From Urechis unicinctus (lineage: Eukaryota; Annelida; Polychaeta; Xenopneusta; Urechidae): a stretch of DNA of 64,000 bases. Shown here piece after piece: positions 1 through 14,860 of the stretch (within the stretch, counting starts at the first letter, position 1; every line of letters starts with the position of its first letter). The notes beneath the pieces are model-generated. The model was not told the origin of the DNA. It worked only from the letters and a program-made list of their open reading frames with translations, and searched no databases. The DNA is taken from NCBI GenBank assembly GCA_034190875.2, contig CM067357.1, positions 22,487,704-22,551,703 of the forward strand, read 5' to 3'. Position numbers and translations under genes: made by a program.

Positions 1-3000
1 TGTATGTTCAATCTTTCCAAATAATAGGATAGGGTTTTTTTGGTTATCACGTTTTAGCTGATTGGGTCTAAGGTATGTCTGCATGTTGAAGGCAGGTCTG
101 AAGGGCTCATTGCGGGACAATTACAGTAAGCATGGAAATCAATATCATGTACTGCAGACTTCATATGAACGGATTTTTACTGACTGATGTGATGTTTTTG
201 TTTAATATCAGATAATGGTGGAAATATCCATGCATCTCATAAATGAATTAGAAAGAGACGCATCAGGAAATAAATCCTGCACAGCCTAAAAACCAAATGT
301 CAGCCCAAAAAACACTAGGTGCGACTAACTCGGCAACCGTGTTAAGGCTGTTTGCTTTCAGGCAGCGTTTCCATCGGCTGCTGTTATTGGCTTATAGAAT
401 CTGTATATCTATGAATATTGAAATGAATGTGCTCATTTAACATGCGGTTGAGCCACACACTGTGCTTGGTCGATTACGCATAGTTAGGCACCACCATTTA
501 CTGCTGCGCTTGAAGTATAAATGTAGTTGTGTTGTGATGAGATAACACGACATCACAGTAGTAGGCCAGACAGATTCCAAATGCATTACTCGCTCAATAT
601 TATGAAGATACGTCTAAAAGTCCGAAAGAATGTCGGGTGACTTTAAGTAAGAGCAGGATATAAGGTTCCTGTTTGAAGGCGGATTCGACATTAAGTCACA
701 AACCAGTTTCGTGCGATTTATGAAACATTTAGTCGCAGGAGATATCGACAAAAGATAGGCGGTTCACTTCAATGTCTATTCAATTGTTAGGATCGCTATC
801 ATGCCGTATATTGAACGCGCTCTATATATATTGTAGGGGGGCTAGGGGCGGGAGGTGAGGTTTTTCGCCAATATCATTGACCTCAATGCAGTTATTCTAG
901 GACTGACCATGCATATAATGTCACACTAAGTCATCAATAATCGAGTGAAATAACCAGCACCTGGACTTAAAAGAACGCTCGCCGATTTCTCATTTTTGTT
1001 TTCTTCACAGACCGTTGACCTCAATCGGTTTGGACGCATTGAATGCAATGCTAGGTCGTCAATTTTCTAACAAAGGATAACTGCTGCGCTGCTACTGGAA
1101 TGTCAATCACATCCATTAAATAGATCATCACCTTCGTGTCATGTATTGCACTATATCAGCCGAAAAGCAACCCATTAGGTGCTCGCCGATTTATTGATTA
1201 TTTTGTTTTTGTAGACTTATCTAGCGATATAGTGTCAAAGAGGTTCGGACCCTTCCATGCCACAAATTGTCTACGTGTCGGTTGGCACTAAGTGGATTAA
1301 TGAGCACCTGAGATGCAGGACGTCTAAGCATAGGGTGATAAAAGTAATGCACCACTTCCACTTCGATATAGCCCGTCAATGGAGATTCCAGTCTGGACCG
1401 ACCTGTTCTTATATATTCACTTAAGCCACTTCAATGCTTTAGTAGTGGTTTCGTCGGTTACGCCTTAAATTGTTTCAACTTTAATTTGTGATAATGAAAA
1501 CCTACGTGCATTCGCATTATTGATAATATATTTGTAGAAAAAACATGCACACTTTTTTCTATTAGTTTAAATATAAAATCAACACCTTCACCATTTGCCG
1601 TGGCTAAATACGCATACCGTAAATTTATTTGAAATAAACCACTTAAAACTGCTCAGGTGATAAAGTTTGGCTTTGAATAAATATCCACTCAGCTGTAAGG
1701 AAGGGTCGTTTTAGGGAATGCGTATGTATGGTCCACGGTGAAAAGGCACTTAATCTGCATTTTTGTTTTGGATATTTCATATAAGTAGCACCTCCTCTGC
1801 GATGATTTGTGACGGCAATTGCGCCTCGGACATTTAATCGAATTAGCACTGAAGTTTAAAGGCAGATCAATGCAGTTGCCAACGAACATGAGCTGTCTGC
1901 TGTATCTATTTGGGTGAATGGCAGTACGGGGAAAAATCAATGTTGCATGATGATGGATCTATGCCGGTGACTAATCAGTGCATTAAACGGTACGACTTAC
2001 ATTCCATTTAAACGGTCACTTCTCGCGAAAATCCCTGTTGCAGATATTAAATGCAATCTGGTTAAGGAAACATTGATATTTGTGCAGTTAATTTATATCG
2101 TAAGTGGCTAAAATGTTATTATATTGGTTGCCAATCCATCAACATTGAATTATTGGGTCAACTGAACATTGAATGCATTATCCAATCTCTGCACCGTACG
2201 TGATGACGTATATCTTAGCGTCATCGCGATTAAATTAAGAAAACACAAACACAATTGCTCAATGGTTTGTAGCTCACGTCTAAGATGATCACGGCTATTG
2301 ATATTTGCTTGTTTAGAACATTCAACGTAAATGTTAAAAGGAGCTTATGTTAACAGAAATTGGCAATATTGATGCTAATGTTTGAAACGCGTGAAATGGC
2401 GCAAAACGTTGGTTGGCCTATCTGATGAATACAGAACAGCATCAAATGCCGCGGACGTATGGGGGCTCGTCAGGTAATAATAATTGCTGTCTCACATGAG
2501 AATATATTTTGTATATGAGGTATTATTCCACTGCTTGCTGTCCTCAAATCATATAATATCGCAACAACAGTACCATCCTGTGGTGGAAGTACGTACGCAT
2601 TGCCTATGCCGAAGAGTATGCTAATGACATGGTAGCAAGCAGTTCATAGGCTTTGCTCAGGATTCGTAGTATATATGTCTCACAATTAACACTGACGGTA
2701 TTTATTTATTTATTTATTACCTAAGTCGCTCAACTGGATACCTCGAACTATCTTTTTCAACTGCGATGATAACAATGCAAGAGGCTTTTAAGCGCTAGAA
2801 ACCCCACATGCTTCTGAGCTAAATATGCTTATTACTCAACAACCCAGCATGTGTCAATACTCCTTCTAGCATAACTTGAAGCACGTTAATTGCTTCCCTG
2901 CTAGACGCAATATATGTGTAAGCTATAATGATCATCGGAAGGTGCCCTCATTATACTTGACACATTTTTGTCATCTCCCTTTCATATACGCTTCATGTCC

Positions 3001-5270
3001 ATTATTATTCAGCTGTTCTTCATGTCTATAAATATGACATGAAGGACATTTGTAACTCAACCTGTAAACCAATCAATGCTTTCGAATTTTCAGATAACCA
3101 TCCCTCATACTACATGGGTTAAAGATGGACATTAGTTGTTTAATCAAATATCGTACGCGACTCTACATATCTGTATACTATGCTTCATCATTGAACTCGT
3201 TTTGTGTTAGCAAAGCACTGCACTGTAATGGAATGCCTCTTTTGTTCACTTTGAGTGGTCGTTTTGTTAGAATGAGCCCGTGATAGATGTAACCGTCAAC
3301 CGATCCATCTAAGTCAAGCAGAATTACGCATAATGTGGCAGCAATTGTCGCTTGCGTGAATCTTAACACAATGAAGGAATAACGTATACAAATATTGAAA
3401 GATCTTGTGAAAATACAATTGAACACATTACACCAGGGCACCAGAAAAAGAATGAATCTCGAACGGTAAATCACTCGTACGGATGAATGATGCGGTCTTC
3501 CTTTACCTAACATTACCCAGCATGCAAATAGGCGAGCAATATTTAATCCTGATAAATGATGGATTCCAGCTGGTGACATGTTTGATCACAACCAAAACGC
3601 CTACGCTGTCAGTCGTAATGGATCTGTAAAGAATCACTTGAATACAAAAGAGTCAATTCAAGGACCCTTAATTTACATGACGTTGACATCGCACAAACTT
3701 TCGCTCTCACCGGAACAATCGGTCACATATCCTTTTAGAGAAGTCATACTTTCCAGGACGTTTGACAGGAATGATGATTTGGTTAGCATTCACGCCACAC
3801 AGATCATTAGTTCTGGCCCCTGGGAATCTGTCATGACGGATTCTACTAGCATTGCCCCAAAGACAAAACCACGACGGACCAATATGAAACGTCGGCAGTC
3901 TATCGACTTGCTGTCGGTCAATGAAGTGTATATATATAACTGGAGATTTAAAGCAATAGGTTATATCAAAGAGCAAACTCGATAATCTAACGTTATTTCG
4001 TTGCATAAGAGGGAATCTGATTTATTGGGATGCTGATGAAAATGTCACGTGTTAAAGCATTACGACTCGTTGCCAAAATGTCAAAGTATTAACATGTTAT
4101 CAAAATGACACTTTATTAAACATTACGGCTCGCTATAGCGCTGATAGTTTCCCGTTTACCCATCGTCTCTGTCAACCCGCCCCATGAAATCAGATTCTCA
4201 TATATGGGTACTTTCACAGCAATAGAATATGCGTGGCTTTTTCTTCGATGATTATAATGGGGTATAATAGAGACACTGAAAGTTATGTGCATACGTTCCT
4301 TCAGAATCACTTTGAATAGCAAATGATCGGTATTCTTTATAAAATGAAATGTAGCAGCACAATACGCGGGAAAACTTCAGCCAGGGACCCCAGTGCGCGG
4401 ACATGCTTCTCAAATGAACATCGGCATAACACGAGGCGTTGCGTAAATATACATTAATGTGGAATAACATGTACTAATATAGGCTCGATATGGTCCCCAA
4501 AACTTGCATTGAATAGAAAACTGAGCATAAAATCGGATTTTAACCAGTTATCTCTCGACCTGGTGTCGACCACCTTAACCACTACGTTATTTTGACACGG
4601 CTCCTTTAACATTGCCTGGATCATAACGAGATGGCCATACTGAATTGATGTTTGACATGTGGCCTGATTTAAAACAGCATTGTGGTATGCCTCTTAAGCC
4701 ACTGAACACATTAGTTTCGCTGACATGCCAACGCACATCAAAGCTACGCTGAATCATTTTATCTTGATTATTCGAATTGAAAAGTACGGATATGGCCATT
4801 TTATCCTCTGTGTATTCTATGAATGACCGTACTTTTGGTCCGCGCAGTAGTTTACTCGCTAGTTCAAAACGGCGTATTTGCCCATGTTCCGTTTATGAAG
4901 GTGAGGAAAGAAGAAATAAAATTGGAGCTTGGTGAAGGAGGCATCCTCACTTGCCTGTCATGTATGCGGACGGTAAATAGATAGAAACGACCTCATGAAT
5001 TAGCTAGCACATATATTCGAAAAATGGCCCCTCTCTTAAGAATCAATTAAACGTTAAGAGATACCAAAATACATTACCGTCAAGAATTATTAAGTGTCTC
5101 TTTAACTCATGCGAAGCCTACATATAATTGAAAGATGTTGCACCCTCATTGAAAGAGGCAATCCATTCGATAAGGATAGCAATGAATTAAGCTAACCATG
5201 GTCTTACTTGGCGAAATCATGCGGGATCCAATACTTTGTTGAGAAATTGTGTGAGCCGTTGTAAAATAAT
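1..5270. repeat. R macrorepeat, copy 1 (upstream end outside window)
   Basis: This stretch is repeated in direct orientation, with only scattered substitutions and small indels, at 9511-14726. It is also a diverged relative of the long repeats further right: about 760-1980 aligns with about 39540-40330, about 4870-5060 with about 51490-51680, and about 5100-5270 with 43870-44030, 52470-52620 and 35270-35415. No long open frame, domain or transposase motif was recognised. The longest frames are a divergent 133/135-codon pair at 3178-3985. It contains a short TTTA run near 2700-2717. It is best described as a non-coding macrorepeat unit; family unknown. Confidence 0.85.
5264..5270. repeat. Target-site duplication AAATAAT, left side (copy 1)
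   Basis: The 7 bp immediately before the left inverted repeat read AAATAAT, identical to the 7 bp directly after the right inverted repeat at 31688-31694. In copy 2 the matching left flank has lost 2 bp and reads GTAATAAT at 14719-14726. The uninserted R copy at about 52614-52620 reads CGATAAT at this place. Confidence 0.75.
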
Positions 5271-6691
5271 CACCCGATACTGGGGTCAGCGTATGCTATA
5301 GGATACTGGGAGTCGCCGGTCATGCGTATGCTATAGGAAGACAGTAGCGCCCTCTGGCTACTGGAAGACACTCCTGTCAGCCTATTGATACGATGACAGA
5401 TTCGGTGAGTAAATGGCCCGGGCGAACCTGATGTTAATTTAATTATTGTCCATTTGTTTTACGAAATAATGGATGTCATCTTTAAGTATAAGAACGTCAA
5501 CAGAAAAACAGCGGTCGCACACAAGAAATCACTTTTCTGATGACATGAACGGAAACGATAAACCTCTCTGGTATAGACAAACAATCCAGTACTTTTCATC
5601 ATGTATACAAAATTCTTATAAAAGTAGGCGTAAAAATCATGTACATCAATGCGATTTCTATTTCCCGCATATATGCGGATAACAAATGCTTAAGATATGA
5701 AACAAAATAAGGATATAGAATATTATTCAAGAAGTTAATCTACTCTCATTATTCATTCAAAATCTCCTTTTAATAGGCATGATCGACTTATTAATCAAGA
5801 TATAACGAATCCCATCGAGCACAAGTGGTACCATACGCTTCAACAAATATTAAAATACGTTTCAAGGGAGACAGAAGAGGTTTATATGTATGAAATTAAT
5901 GCCATCTTGTCTTGAAATATGTGAAACAAAACTGGATGCTCACTGAGACATTGAGGGGATGCACGAACATGATTAAAGATTACAGTCGTGCCAAATATCC
6001 ACAAGGACACAACGCAAGTGCCAATCTCGCCAATCTATGGGTTTTTTTTACATCTTGCAAGTTAAACTATCAGTAATTTATAATTTTACATTTCTCATGA
6101 TTTCAAAATTCGACGAAGATTGAAGACTCGGCTCTTGACATGTTGTCTTCTGATGACATCCGTCGGTGATCCTTGGAAAATGTTAGCACTTCCTAAGAAC
6201 CTAAACGAGGCCACCACCCATAGAACCCTCAGAAGAACTATTATTCAACAAACTATGAACAAAATTGTCACCCTTTTATTTGCTTAGGGCGCGATAACTT
6301 CGATGACCCAAAAAATAAAAAAATTAATGCATGCTCCCAATTGTACCGCGCTGCGCATGCGCTATGAAAGGAACATGTTTCACAGCAACTTTTCTTTGGC
6401 CTTTTCGGCTCGGATTAGCCTTTTTAATTCAGGTAGTAGAATCATTTGCATTTAAGAGACATAAGCGGCAAGTCAACCTTAAAACCCCGAGCCAGGCGGC
6501 GGTGCCTCGTGTACATTTATGAGAGAGCGGAAGATGGAAGATGTGTGTGGTATCCAGTTGAAAACTGATGAACCAGTGCTTAACGCACCCACTGTTAACC
6601 GTTAACCGACATGGAGCTCCAGCCCTCCAGCCTCCAGGGCCAGGCCCGCCACGATCATTAAAACTAAAGTCAAGTGTCAACAGTGACAAGG
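5271..6691 (+). mobile_element. KDZ transposon left-end fragment (copy 1)
   Basis: The sequence starts with the same terminal inverted repeat found at 14727 (here missing 3 bp after CACCCGATAC) and follows 14727-16118 until about 6691, where similarity stops abruptly. It holds only the left terminal repeat and about 1.3 kb of subterminal non-coding DNA; there is no transposase. The truncation coincides with the end of the tandem duplication, so the fragment is best read as a by-product of that duplication and not as a separate insertion. Short frames within it are not supported as genes. Confidence 0.8.
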
Positions 6692-9510
6692 TAGAAATGA
6701 AATACTATGAAGAAATAATATCCATGGCCTGTGCATTATTGTACGTCACGTGATCATACTTGACAATCGGTTCAATTCTAACCTCATTTCATGACAACTT
6801 GTAGGAGAATACAATGTTATGTTATACATTGATAGTTGTTTTTTGAGGAAGCGCATGTTAGCCTTGGACATAAGAACGTTTTACGCTATTGCCAATTGTT
6901 TGAACTTCCCTTTGTCGGTTAAGCGTTTGGGTAGACGGCAGAAACAAACGATGCTGTTGGATTGATATGAAGGATATCAGAAAGTAGCAATGCACTACTT
7001 GTATATAACAGCTGTGCGCATCCAAGCAAAAGCATAAAATTCAAACATGACATGGGTCTTAGTTGGTCTGCTTTTCATTTGTCGCTGAGCTATTCAAGAA
7101 AACCTGTTAATGAAACGATACGACAGTTACGAGCACATCTCAAAAGAGATTGATATAGTTTTACTTTGAGGTATGTCAACAATCTAATAAAGCCGAGGCG
7201 TTACGTACTAATCTCCAGCGTGGGAGCTAGACGAAACCATATGCTAACTCTCGCCTCTAACAGCGTGACGGTAGAATAGGATTTTGACCAATTGGCTTGG
7301 TCGTAACTGACGGTGACACTTAACGGATATCAGTCACAGCAATAAACCTCATCCATCAAAGTCGTTATGTGACCTTTAATGCAGCAGTGGTGAGTCATTT
7401 GTGAGTGGCCATGCATCGTCTAAAAGCCTTGTTAGACTTTTGATGGTAATTAATATCATATTGGCGTTGCAATGGTACAAAAACCCCAATCAGCCATAAC
7501 AATATATTATAATTTATATGTTTATATATATATATAGATATATTATTATATATATATTAATATATATAAATATATATATATATTTATATACATATATACA
7601 CACATATATAAATATATGTATATTATGCATAAAAAAATATATATATAAAATATGTATAAATATATTTTTGTATATATAAACATATATTTATATATATTAA
7701 TATTTGTATATATTTATATATAAATATAATTACCTATATAGTATATATATAAATATATATATTATATATATGTATGCATGAAATATATATATATCTTATA
7801 TCGATATACATGCAGTTATATGTGTATATATAAATATATATTTATAAATATAACATGTATAAATATATATAGAGATATTGCATGTATATATATATATGCA
7901 TGTAAAATATATATGCATGTATATATATATATTTATATATATATATGTATATGTATATATATAGGTATATATATGTGTATATATATGCATATATATGCAT
8001 ATATATATATTATATATATATATATATTTAATATATATATATATATATATATATCTATGTATATATATATATATATATATATATCTATATATATATCTAT
8101 ATATCTATATCTCTCTCTTATCTATCTCTATATATATATATATATCTATATATCTTCTATATCTCTATATCTCTCTATATATATCTATATCTATATATCT
8201 ATATATCTCTCTATATAAAGACCAGAACCAGAAAGCTTAGGCCGCATTCGTGTTTCAGCTGTAGGTATTGTCTCATTTTCTCTGAAACGCTGACCATTCA
8301 TACGTATACTGTTCTCACAAATGTGTTTACTATCGTCCGATTCTTACTAGCAATGCAGACATTGTCAGATGAAGTTCAGAATCTAAAACAATGCAAATAA
8401 TTAGTGTGACCTCACAAAACCATTCAGATGATCAAGTGCAGTCGTCTGTAATCCCTGTTCGATTTCATAGTGCACATCACCAATCATTGACCCTATAAAT
8501 GCCATGTCAGCGTTTTCTATACAGCCGACACCGGAGAGCATAATGCCTGGAAAACATAATTAAGCTTTATAGGCAAAATGAGATGGATGATTGGTAGTGT
8601 TGGAAGACGAACAATTAGCGTTAAACAGCTAACTATGATACACCATTTACAGCTTGCAGCTCTTTTGCTGCTAAGACAAAGCGTTTTGCTGATTCGGTTC
8701 ATCTTCCCACTGCTTCATATCCATAATACAGAAGCAAGGATAATCCTAAGGGGCCTTCCCAATAACGCTTAGCGATGTCATATATTGCTTGATTTGAATT
8801 CACGCCATGTCGCTGTAAATCAGTATATGCTTAATCCAAGGATAGAATAGGTCATGTGAATGCATTGGTCGTGATCCACTGATTTCCCGTTCTTACCAGC
8901 CTTGCAATGGACAGTTTTCATTATAACATTTATCGCTGTTATGGTTTAATATGCAGAGAAAAATATCTCAGCTGCTGTTTTATAACCTCGAGCACTCTAA
9001 ACAGTTCTTTTTCTTCTTTGATCGAGCCGTGGGTGAAAATAACGTCTAGTGATCATGTCTCTGATGGGTGAACGGATCGTCCACACCAAAACATAATGGT
9101 CTGGACATGGTTATCGCGACAGTGATTTGCTCTTAGTAGGCACTAGTTCTTTGGACCTTCTATTTGTTTTATGATAGCGTCTGCTTCATGGTGTTAAGTG
9201 CACAGGTCTTTCTTGCAGACAACGAAAGCGGGAAGCATATTGCCTCACTTGTGTGTGCTTTAATGTTGACGTTTCTATGGTTGTCAATGGAGTCATCTTC
9301 ACTTATATGTAACATGAAAGTAACACAATGAACAAAGCGCTGAATTGACATTAAGAAATGGGGACTTCCCACCAGATAGTGTAGACAGAGCTGGCCTATG
9401 GGTGATGCAACATGATGGGTTAAACAGAGCTGACAGATGGGTGCGGTAACATGAATGAGTGTCAGGATTTTTGTATAGTCAACCATAAAAAACATCTTGG
9501 CGAAGTAAAT
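6692..9510. other. Spacer before second block copy; no gene recognised
   Basis: This region lies between the end of the first block copy and the start of the matched part of the second. In a simple tandem duplication it belongs to the front of the second unit, and its partner would lie upstream of base 1. Apart from an AT microsatellite (7503-8216) I see no gene. Frames of 60-110 codons lack start context, domains or splice structure. Confidence 0.6.
7503..8216. repeat. AT-rich degenerate microsatellite
   Basis: About 700 bp is almost entirely TA/TATA with interspersed ATAAA and TGTA steps, ending in a TCTA/CTCTATA-rich part from about 8080 to 8216. Long frames across it encode only Tyr/Ile runs and are repeat artefacts. 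Confidence 0.95.
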
Positions 9511-12500
9511 GTATGTTCAATCTTTCCAAATAATAGGATAGGGTTTTTTTGGTTATCACGTTTTAAGGTATGTCTGCATGTTGAAGGCAGGTCTGAAGGG
9601 CTCATTGCGGGACAATTACAGTAAGCATGGAAATCAATATCATGTACTGCAGACTTCATATGAACGGATTTTTACTGACTGATGTGATGTTTTTGTTTAA
9701 TATCAGATAATGGTGGAAATAGCCATGCATCTCATAAATGAATTAGAAAGAGACGCATCAGGAAATAAATCCTGCACAGCCTAAAAACCAAATGTCAGCC
9801 CAAAAACACTACGTGCGACTAACTCGGCAACCGTGTTAAGGCTGTTTGCTTTCAGGCAGCGTTTCCATCGGCTGCTGTTATTGGCTTATAGAATCTGTAT
9901 ATCTATGAATATTGAAATGAATGTGCTCATTTAACATGCGGTTGAGCCACACACTGTGCTTGGTCGATTACGCATAGTTAGGCACCACCATTTACTGCTG
10001 CGCTTGAAGTATAAATGTAGTTGTGTTGTGATGAGATAACACACGACATCACAGTAGTAGGCCAGACAGATTCCAAATGCATTACTCGCTCAATATTATG
10101 AAGATACGTCTAAAAGTCCGAAAGAATGTCGGGTGACTTTAAGTAAGAGCAGGATATAAGGTTCCTGTTTGAAGGCGGATTCGACATTAAGTCACAAACC
10201 AGTTTCGTGCGATTTATGAAACATTTAGTCGCAGGAGATATCGACAAAAGATAGGCGGTTCACTTCAATGTCTATTCAATTGTTAGGATCGCTATCATGC
10301 CGTATATTGAACGCGCTCTATATATATTGTAGGGGGGCTAGGGGCGGGAGGTGAGGTTTTTTCGCCAATATCATTGACCTCAATGCAGTTATTCTAGGAC
10401 TGACCATGCATATAATGTCACACTAAGTCATCAATAATCGAGTGAAATAACCAGCACCTGGACTTAAAAGAACGCTCGCCGATTTCTCATTTTTGTTTTC
10501 TTCACAGACCGTTGACCTCAATCGGTTTGGACGCATTGAATGCAATGCTAGGTCGTCAATTTTCTAACAAAGGATAACTGCTGCGCTGCTACTGGAATGT
10601 CAATCACATCCATTAAATAGATCATCACCTTCGTGTCATGTATTGCACTATATCAGCCGAAAAGCAACCCATTAGGTGCTCGCCGATTTATTGATTATTT
10701 TGTTTTTGTAGACTTATCTAGCGATATAGTGTCAAAGAGGTTCGGACCCTTCCATGCCACAAATTGTCTACGTGTCGGTTGGCACTAAAGTGGATTAATG
10801 AGCACCTGAGATGCAGGACGTCTAAGCATAGGGTGATAAAAGTAATGCACCACTTCCACTTCGATATAGCCCGTCAATGGAGATTCCAGTCTGGACCGAC
10901 CTGTTCTTATATATTCACTTAAGCCACTTCAATGCTTTAGTAGTGGTTTCGTCGGTTACGCCTTAAATTGTTTCAACTTTAATTTGTGATAATGAAAACC
11001 TACGTGCATTCGCATTATTGATAATATATTTGTAGAAAAAACATGCACACTTTTCTATTAGTTTAAATATAAAATCAACACCTTCACCATTTGCCGTGGC
11101 TAAATACGCATACCGTAAATTTATTTGAAATAAACCACTTAAAACTGCTCAGGTGATAAAGTTTGGCTTTGAATAAATATCCACTCAGCTGTAAGGAAGG
11201 GTCGTTTTAGGGAATGCGTATGTATGGTCCACGGTGAAAAGGCACTTAATCTGCATTTTTGTTTTGGATATTTCATATAAGTAGCACCTCCTCTGCGATG
11301 ATTTGTGACGGCAATTGCGCCTCGGACATTTAATCGAATTAGCACTGAAGTTTAAAGGCAGATCAATGCAGTTGCCAACGAACATGAGCTGTCTGCTGTA
11401 TCTATTTGGGTGAATGGCAGTACGGGGAAAAATCAATGTTGCATGATGATGGATCTATGCCGGTGACTAATCAGTGCATTAAACGGTACGACTTACATTC
11501 CATTTAAACGGTCACTTCTCGCGAAAATCCCTGTTGCAGATATTAAATGCAATCTGGTTAAGGAAACATTGATATTTGTGCAGTTAATTTATATCGTAAG
11601 TGGCTAAAATGTTATTATATTGGTTGCCAATCCATCAACATTGAATTATTGGGTCAACTGAACATTGAATGCATTATCCAATCTCTGCACCGTACGTGAT
11701 GACGTATATCTTAGCGTCATCGCGATTAAATTAAGAAAACACAAACACAATTGCTCAATGGTTTGTAGCTCACGTCTAAGATGATCACGGCTATTGATAT
11801 TTGCTTGTTTAGAACATTCAACGTAAATGTTAAAAGGAGCTTATGTTAACAGAAATTGGCAATATTGATGCTAATGTTTGAAACGCGTGAAATGGCGCAA
11901 AACGTTGGTTGGCCTATCTGATGAATACAGAACAGCATCAAATGCCGCGGACGTATGGGGGCTCGTCAGGTAATAATAATTGCTGTCTCACATGAGAATA
12001 TATATTTGTATATGAGGTATTATTCCACTGCTTGCTGTCCTCAAATCATATAATATCGCAACAACAGTACCATCCTGTGGTGGAAGTACGCATTGCCTAT
12101 GCCGAAGAGTATGCTAATGACATGGTAGCAAGCAGTTCATAGGCTTTGCTCAGGATTCGTAGTATATTTGTCTCACAATTAACACTGACGGTATTTATTT
12201 ATTTATTTATTACCTAAGTCGCTCAACTGGATACCTCGAACTATCTTTTTCAACTGCGATAATAACAATGCAAGAGGCTTTTAAGCGCTAGAAACCCACA
12301 TGCTTCTGAGCTAAATATGCTTATTACTCAACAACCCAGCATGTGTCAATACTCCTTCCAGCATAACTTGAAGCACGTTAATTGCTTCCCTGCTAGACGC
12401 AATATATGTGTAAGCTATAATGATCATCGGAAGGTGCCCTCATTATACTTGACACATTTTTGTCATCTCCCTTTCATATACGCTTCATGTCCAATTATTC

Positions 12501-14726
12501 AGCTGTTCTTCATGTCTATAAATGGTGAAGGACATTTGTAACTCAACCTGTAAATCAATGCTTTCGAATGAACCATCCCTCATACCATGGTTAATATGAC
12601 ATGTTGTTTGTTGTACGCGACTCTACATATCTGTATACTATGCTTCATCATTGAACTCGTTTTGTGTTAGCAAAGCACTGCACTGTAATGGAATGCCTCT
12701 TTTGTTCACTTTGAGTGGTCGTTTTGTTAGAATGAGCCCGTGATAGATGTAACCGTCAACCGATCCATCTAAGTCAAGCAGAATTACGCATAATGTGGCA
12801 GCAATTGTCGCTTGCGTGAATCTTAACACAATGAAGGAATAACGTATACAAATATTCAAAGATCTTGTGAAAATACAATTGAACACATTACACCAGGGCA
12901 CCAGAAAAAGAATGAATCTCGAACGGTAAATCACTCGTACGGATGAATGATGCGGTCTTCCTTTACCTAACATTACCCAACATGCAAACAGGCGAGCAAT
13001 ATTTAATCCTGATAAATGATGGATTCCAGCTGGTGACATGTTTGATCACAACCAAAACGCCTACGCTGTCAGTCGTAATAGATCTGTAAAGAATCACTTG
13101 AATACAAAAGAGTCAATTCAAGGACACTTAATTTACATGACGTTGACATCGCACAAACTTTCGCTCTCACCGGAACAATCGGTCACATATCCTTTTAGAG
13201 AAGTCATACTTTCCAGGACGTTTGACAGGAATGATGATTTGGTTAGCATTCACGCCACACAGATCATTAGTTCTGGCCCCTGGGAATCTGTCATGACGGA
13301 TTCTACTAGCATTGCCCCAAAGACAAAACCACGACGGACCAATATGAAACGTCGGCAGTCTATCGACTTGCTGTCGGTCAATGAAGTGTATATATATAAC
13401 TGGAGATTTAAAGCAATAGGTTATATCAAAGAGCAAACTCGATAATCTAACGTTATTTCGTTGCATAAGAGGGAATCTGATTTATTGGGATGCTGATGAA
13501 AATGTCACGTGTTAAAGCATTACGACTCGTTGCCAAAATGTCAAAGTATTAACATGTTATCAAAATGACACTTTATTAAACATTACGGCTCGCTATAGCG
13601 CTGATAGTTTCCCGTTTACCCATCGTCTCTGTCAACCCGCCCCATGAAATCAGATTCTCATATATGGGTACTTTCACAGCAATAGAATATGCGTGGCTTT
13701 TTCTTCGATGATTATAATGGGGTATAATAGAGACACTGAAAGTTATGTGCATACGTTCCTTCAGAATCACTTTGAATAGCAAATGATCGGTATTCTTTAT
13801 AAAATGAAATGTAGCAGCACAATACGCGGGAAAACTTCAGCCAGGGACCCCAGTGCGGACATGCTTCTCAAATGAACATCGGCATAACACGAGGCGTTGC
13901 GTAAATATACATTAATGTGGAATAACATGTACTAATATAGGCTCGATATGGTCCCCAAAACTTGCATTGAATAGAAAACTGAGCATAAAATCGGATTTTA
14001 AACCAGTTATCTCTCGACCTGGTGTCGACCACCTTAACCACTACGTTATTTTGACACGGCTCCTTTAACATTGCCTGGATCATAACGAGATGGCCATACT
14101 GAATTGATGTTTGACATGTGGCCTGATTTAAAACAGCATTGTGGTATGCCTCTTAAGCCACTGAACACATTAGTTTCGCTGACATGCCAACGCACATCAA
14201 AGCTACGCTGAATCATTTTATCTTGATTATTCGAATTGAAAAGTACGGATATGGCCATTTTATCCTTTGTGTATTCTATGAATGACCGTACTTTTGGTCC
14301 GCGCAGTAGTTTACTCGCTAGTTCAAAACGACGTATTTGCCCATGTTCCGTTTATGAAGGTGAGGAAAGAAGAAATAAAGTTGGAGCTTGGTGAAGGAGG
14401 CATCCTCACTTGCCTGTCATGCATGCGGACGGTAAATAGATAGAAACGACCTCATGAATTAGCTAGCACATATATTCGAAAAATGGCCCCTCTCTTAAGA
14501 ATCAATTAAACGTTAAGAGATACCAAAATACATTACCGTCAAGAATTATTAAGTGTCTCTTTAACTCATGCGAAGCCTACATATAATTGAAAGATGTTGC
14601 ACCCTCATTGAAAGAGGCAATCCATTCGATAAGGATAGCAATGAATTAAGCTAACCATGTCTTACTTGGCGAAATCATGCGGGATCCAATACTTTGTTGA
14701 GAAATTGTGTGAGCCGTTGTAATAAT
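9511..14726. repeat. R macrorepeat, copy 2, left of the KDZ insertion
   Basis: Direct near-identical copy of 1-5270, beginning in the TGTATGTTCAATC sequence seen at base 1. Differences are scattered substitutions and many small indels, for example a 15-bp deletion near 9564 relative to copy 1 and a cluster around 12490-12620. Its continuation beyond the transposon resumes at 31688, where the sequence aligns with the sister repeats at about 44030-44300 and 52620-52900. The divergent frame pair near 12638-13445 is kept, as expected for a young duplicate. Confidence 0.9.
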
Positions 14727-14860
14727 CACCCGATACAACTGGGGTCAGCGTATGCTATAGGATACTGGGAGTCGCCGGTCATGCGTATGCTATAGGAAGA
14801 CAGTAGCGCCCTCTGGCTACTGGAAGACACTCCTGTCAGCCTATTGATACGATGACAGAT
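14727..14860 (+). repeat. Left terminal inverted repeat of the KDZ element
   Basis: 134 bp whose reverse complement lies at 31554-31687 with four substitutions. It contains GCGTATGCTATAGGA twice as a direct repeat, followed by a dyad in which TGACAGTAGCG and a diverged mirrored half flank the CCAGTAG-like centre. This inner part is the segment that is amplified in the right-hand 220-bp array. The same TIR also occurs at 5271-5401 in the duplicated block. Confidence 0.92.

Noticed and set aside
1-5270. Retroelement or other protein-coding mobile element as the source of R
   Set aside because: No reverse transcriptase, integrase, capsid or polymerase motif was recognised in any frame of any R copy, and no terminal repeats were found at unit edges.
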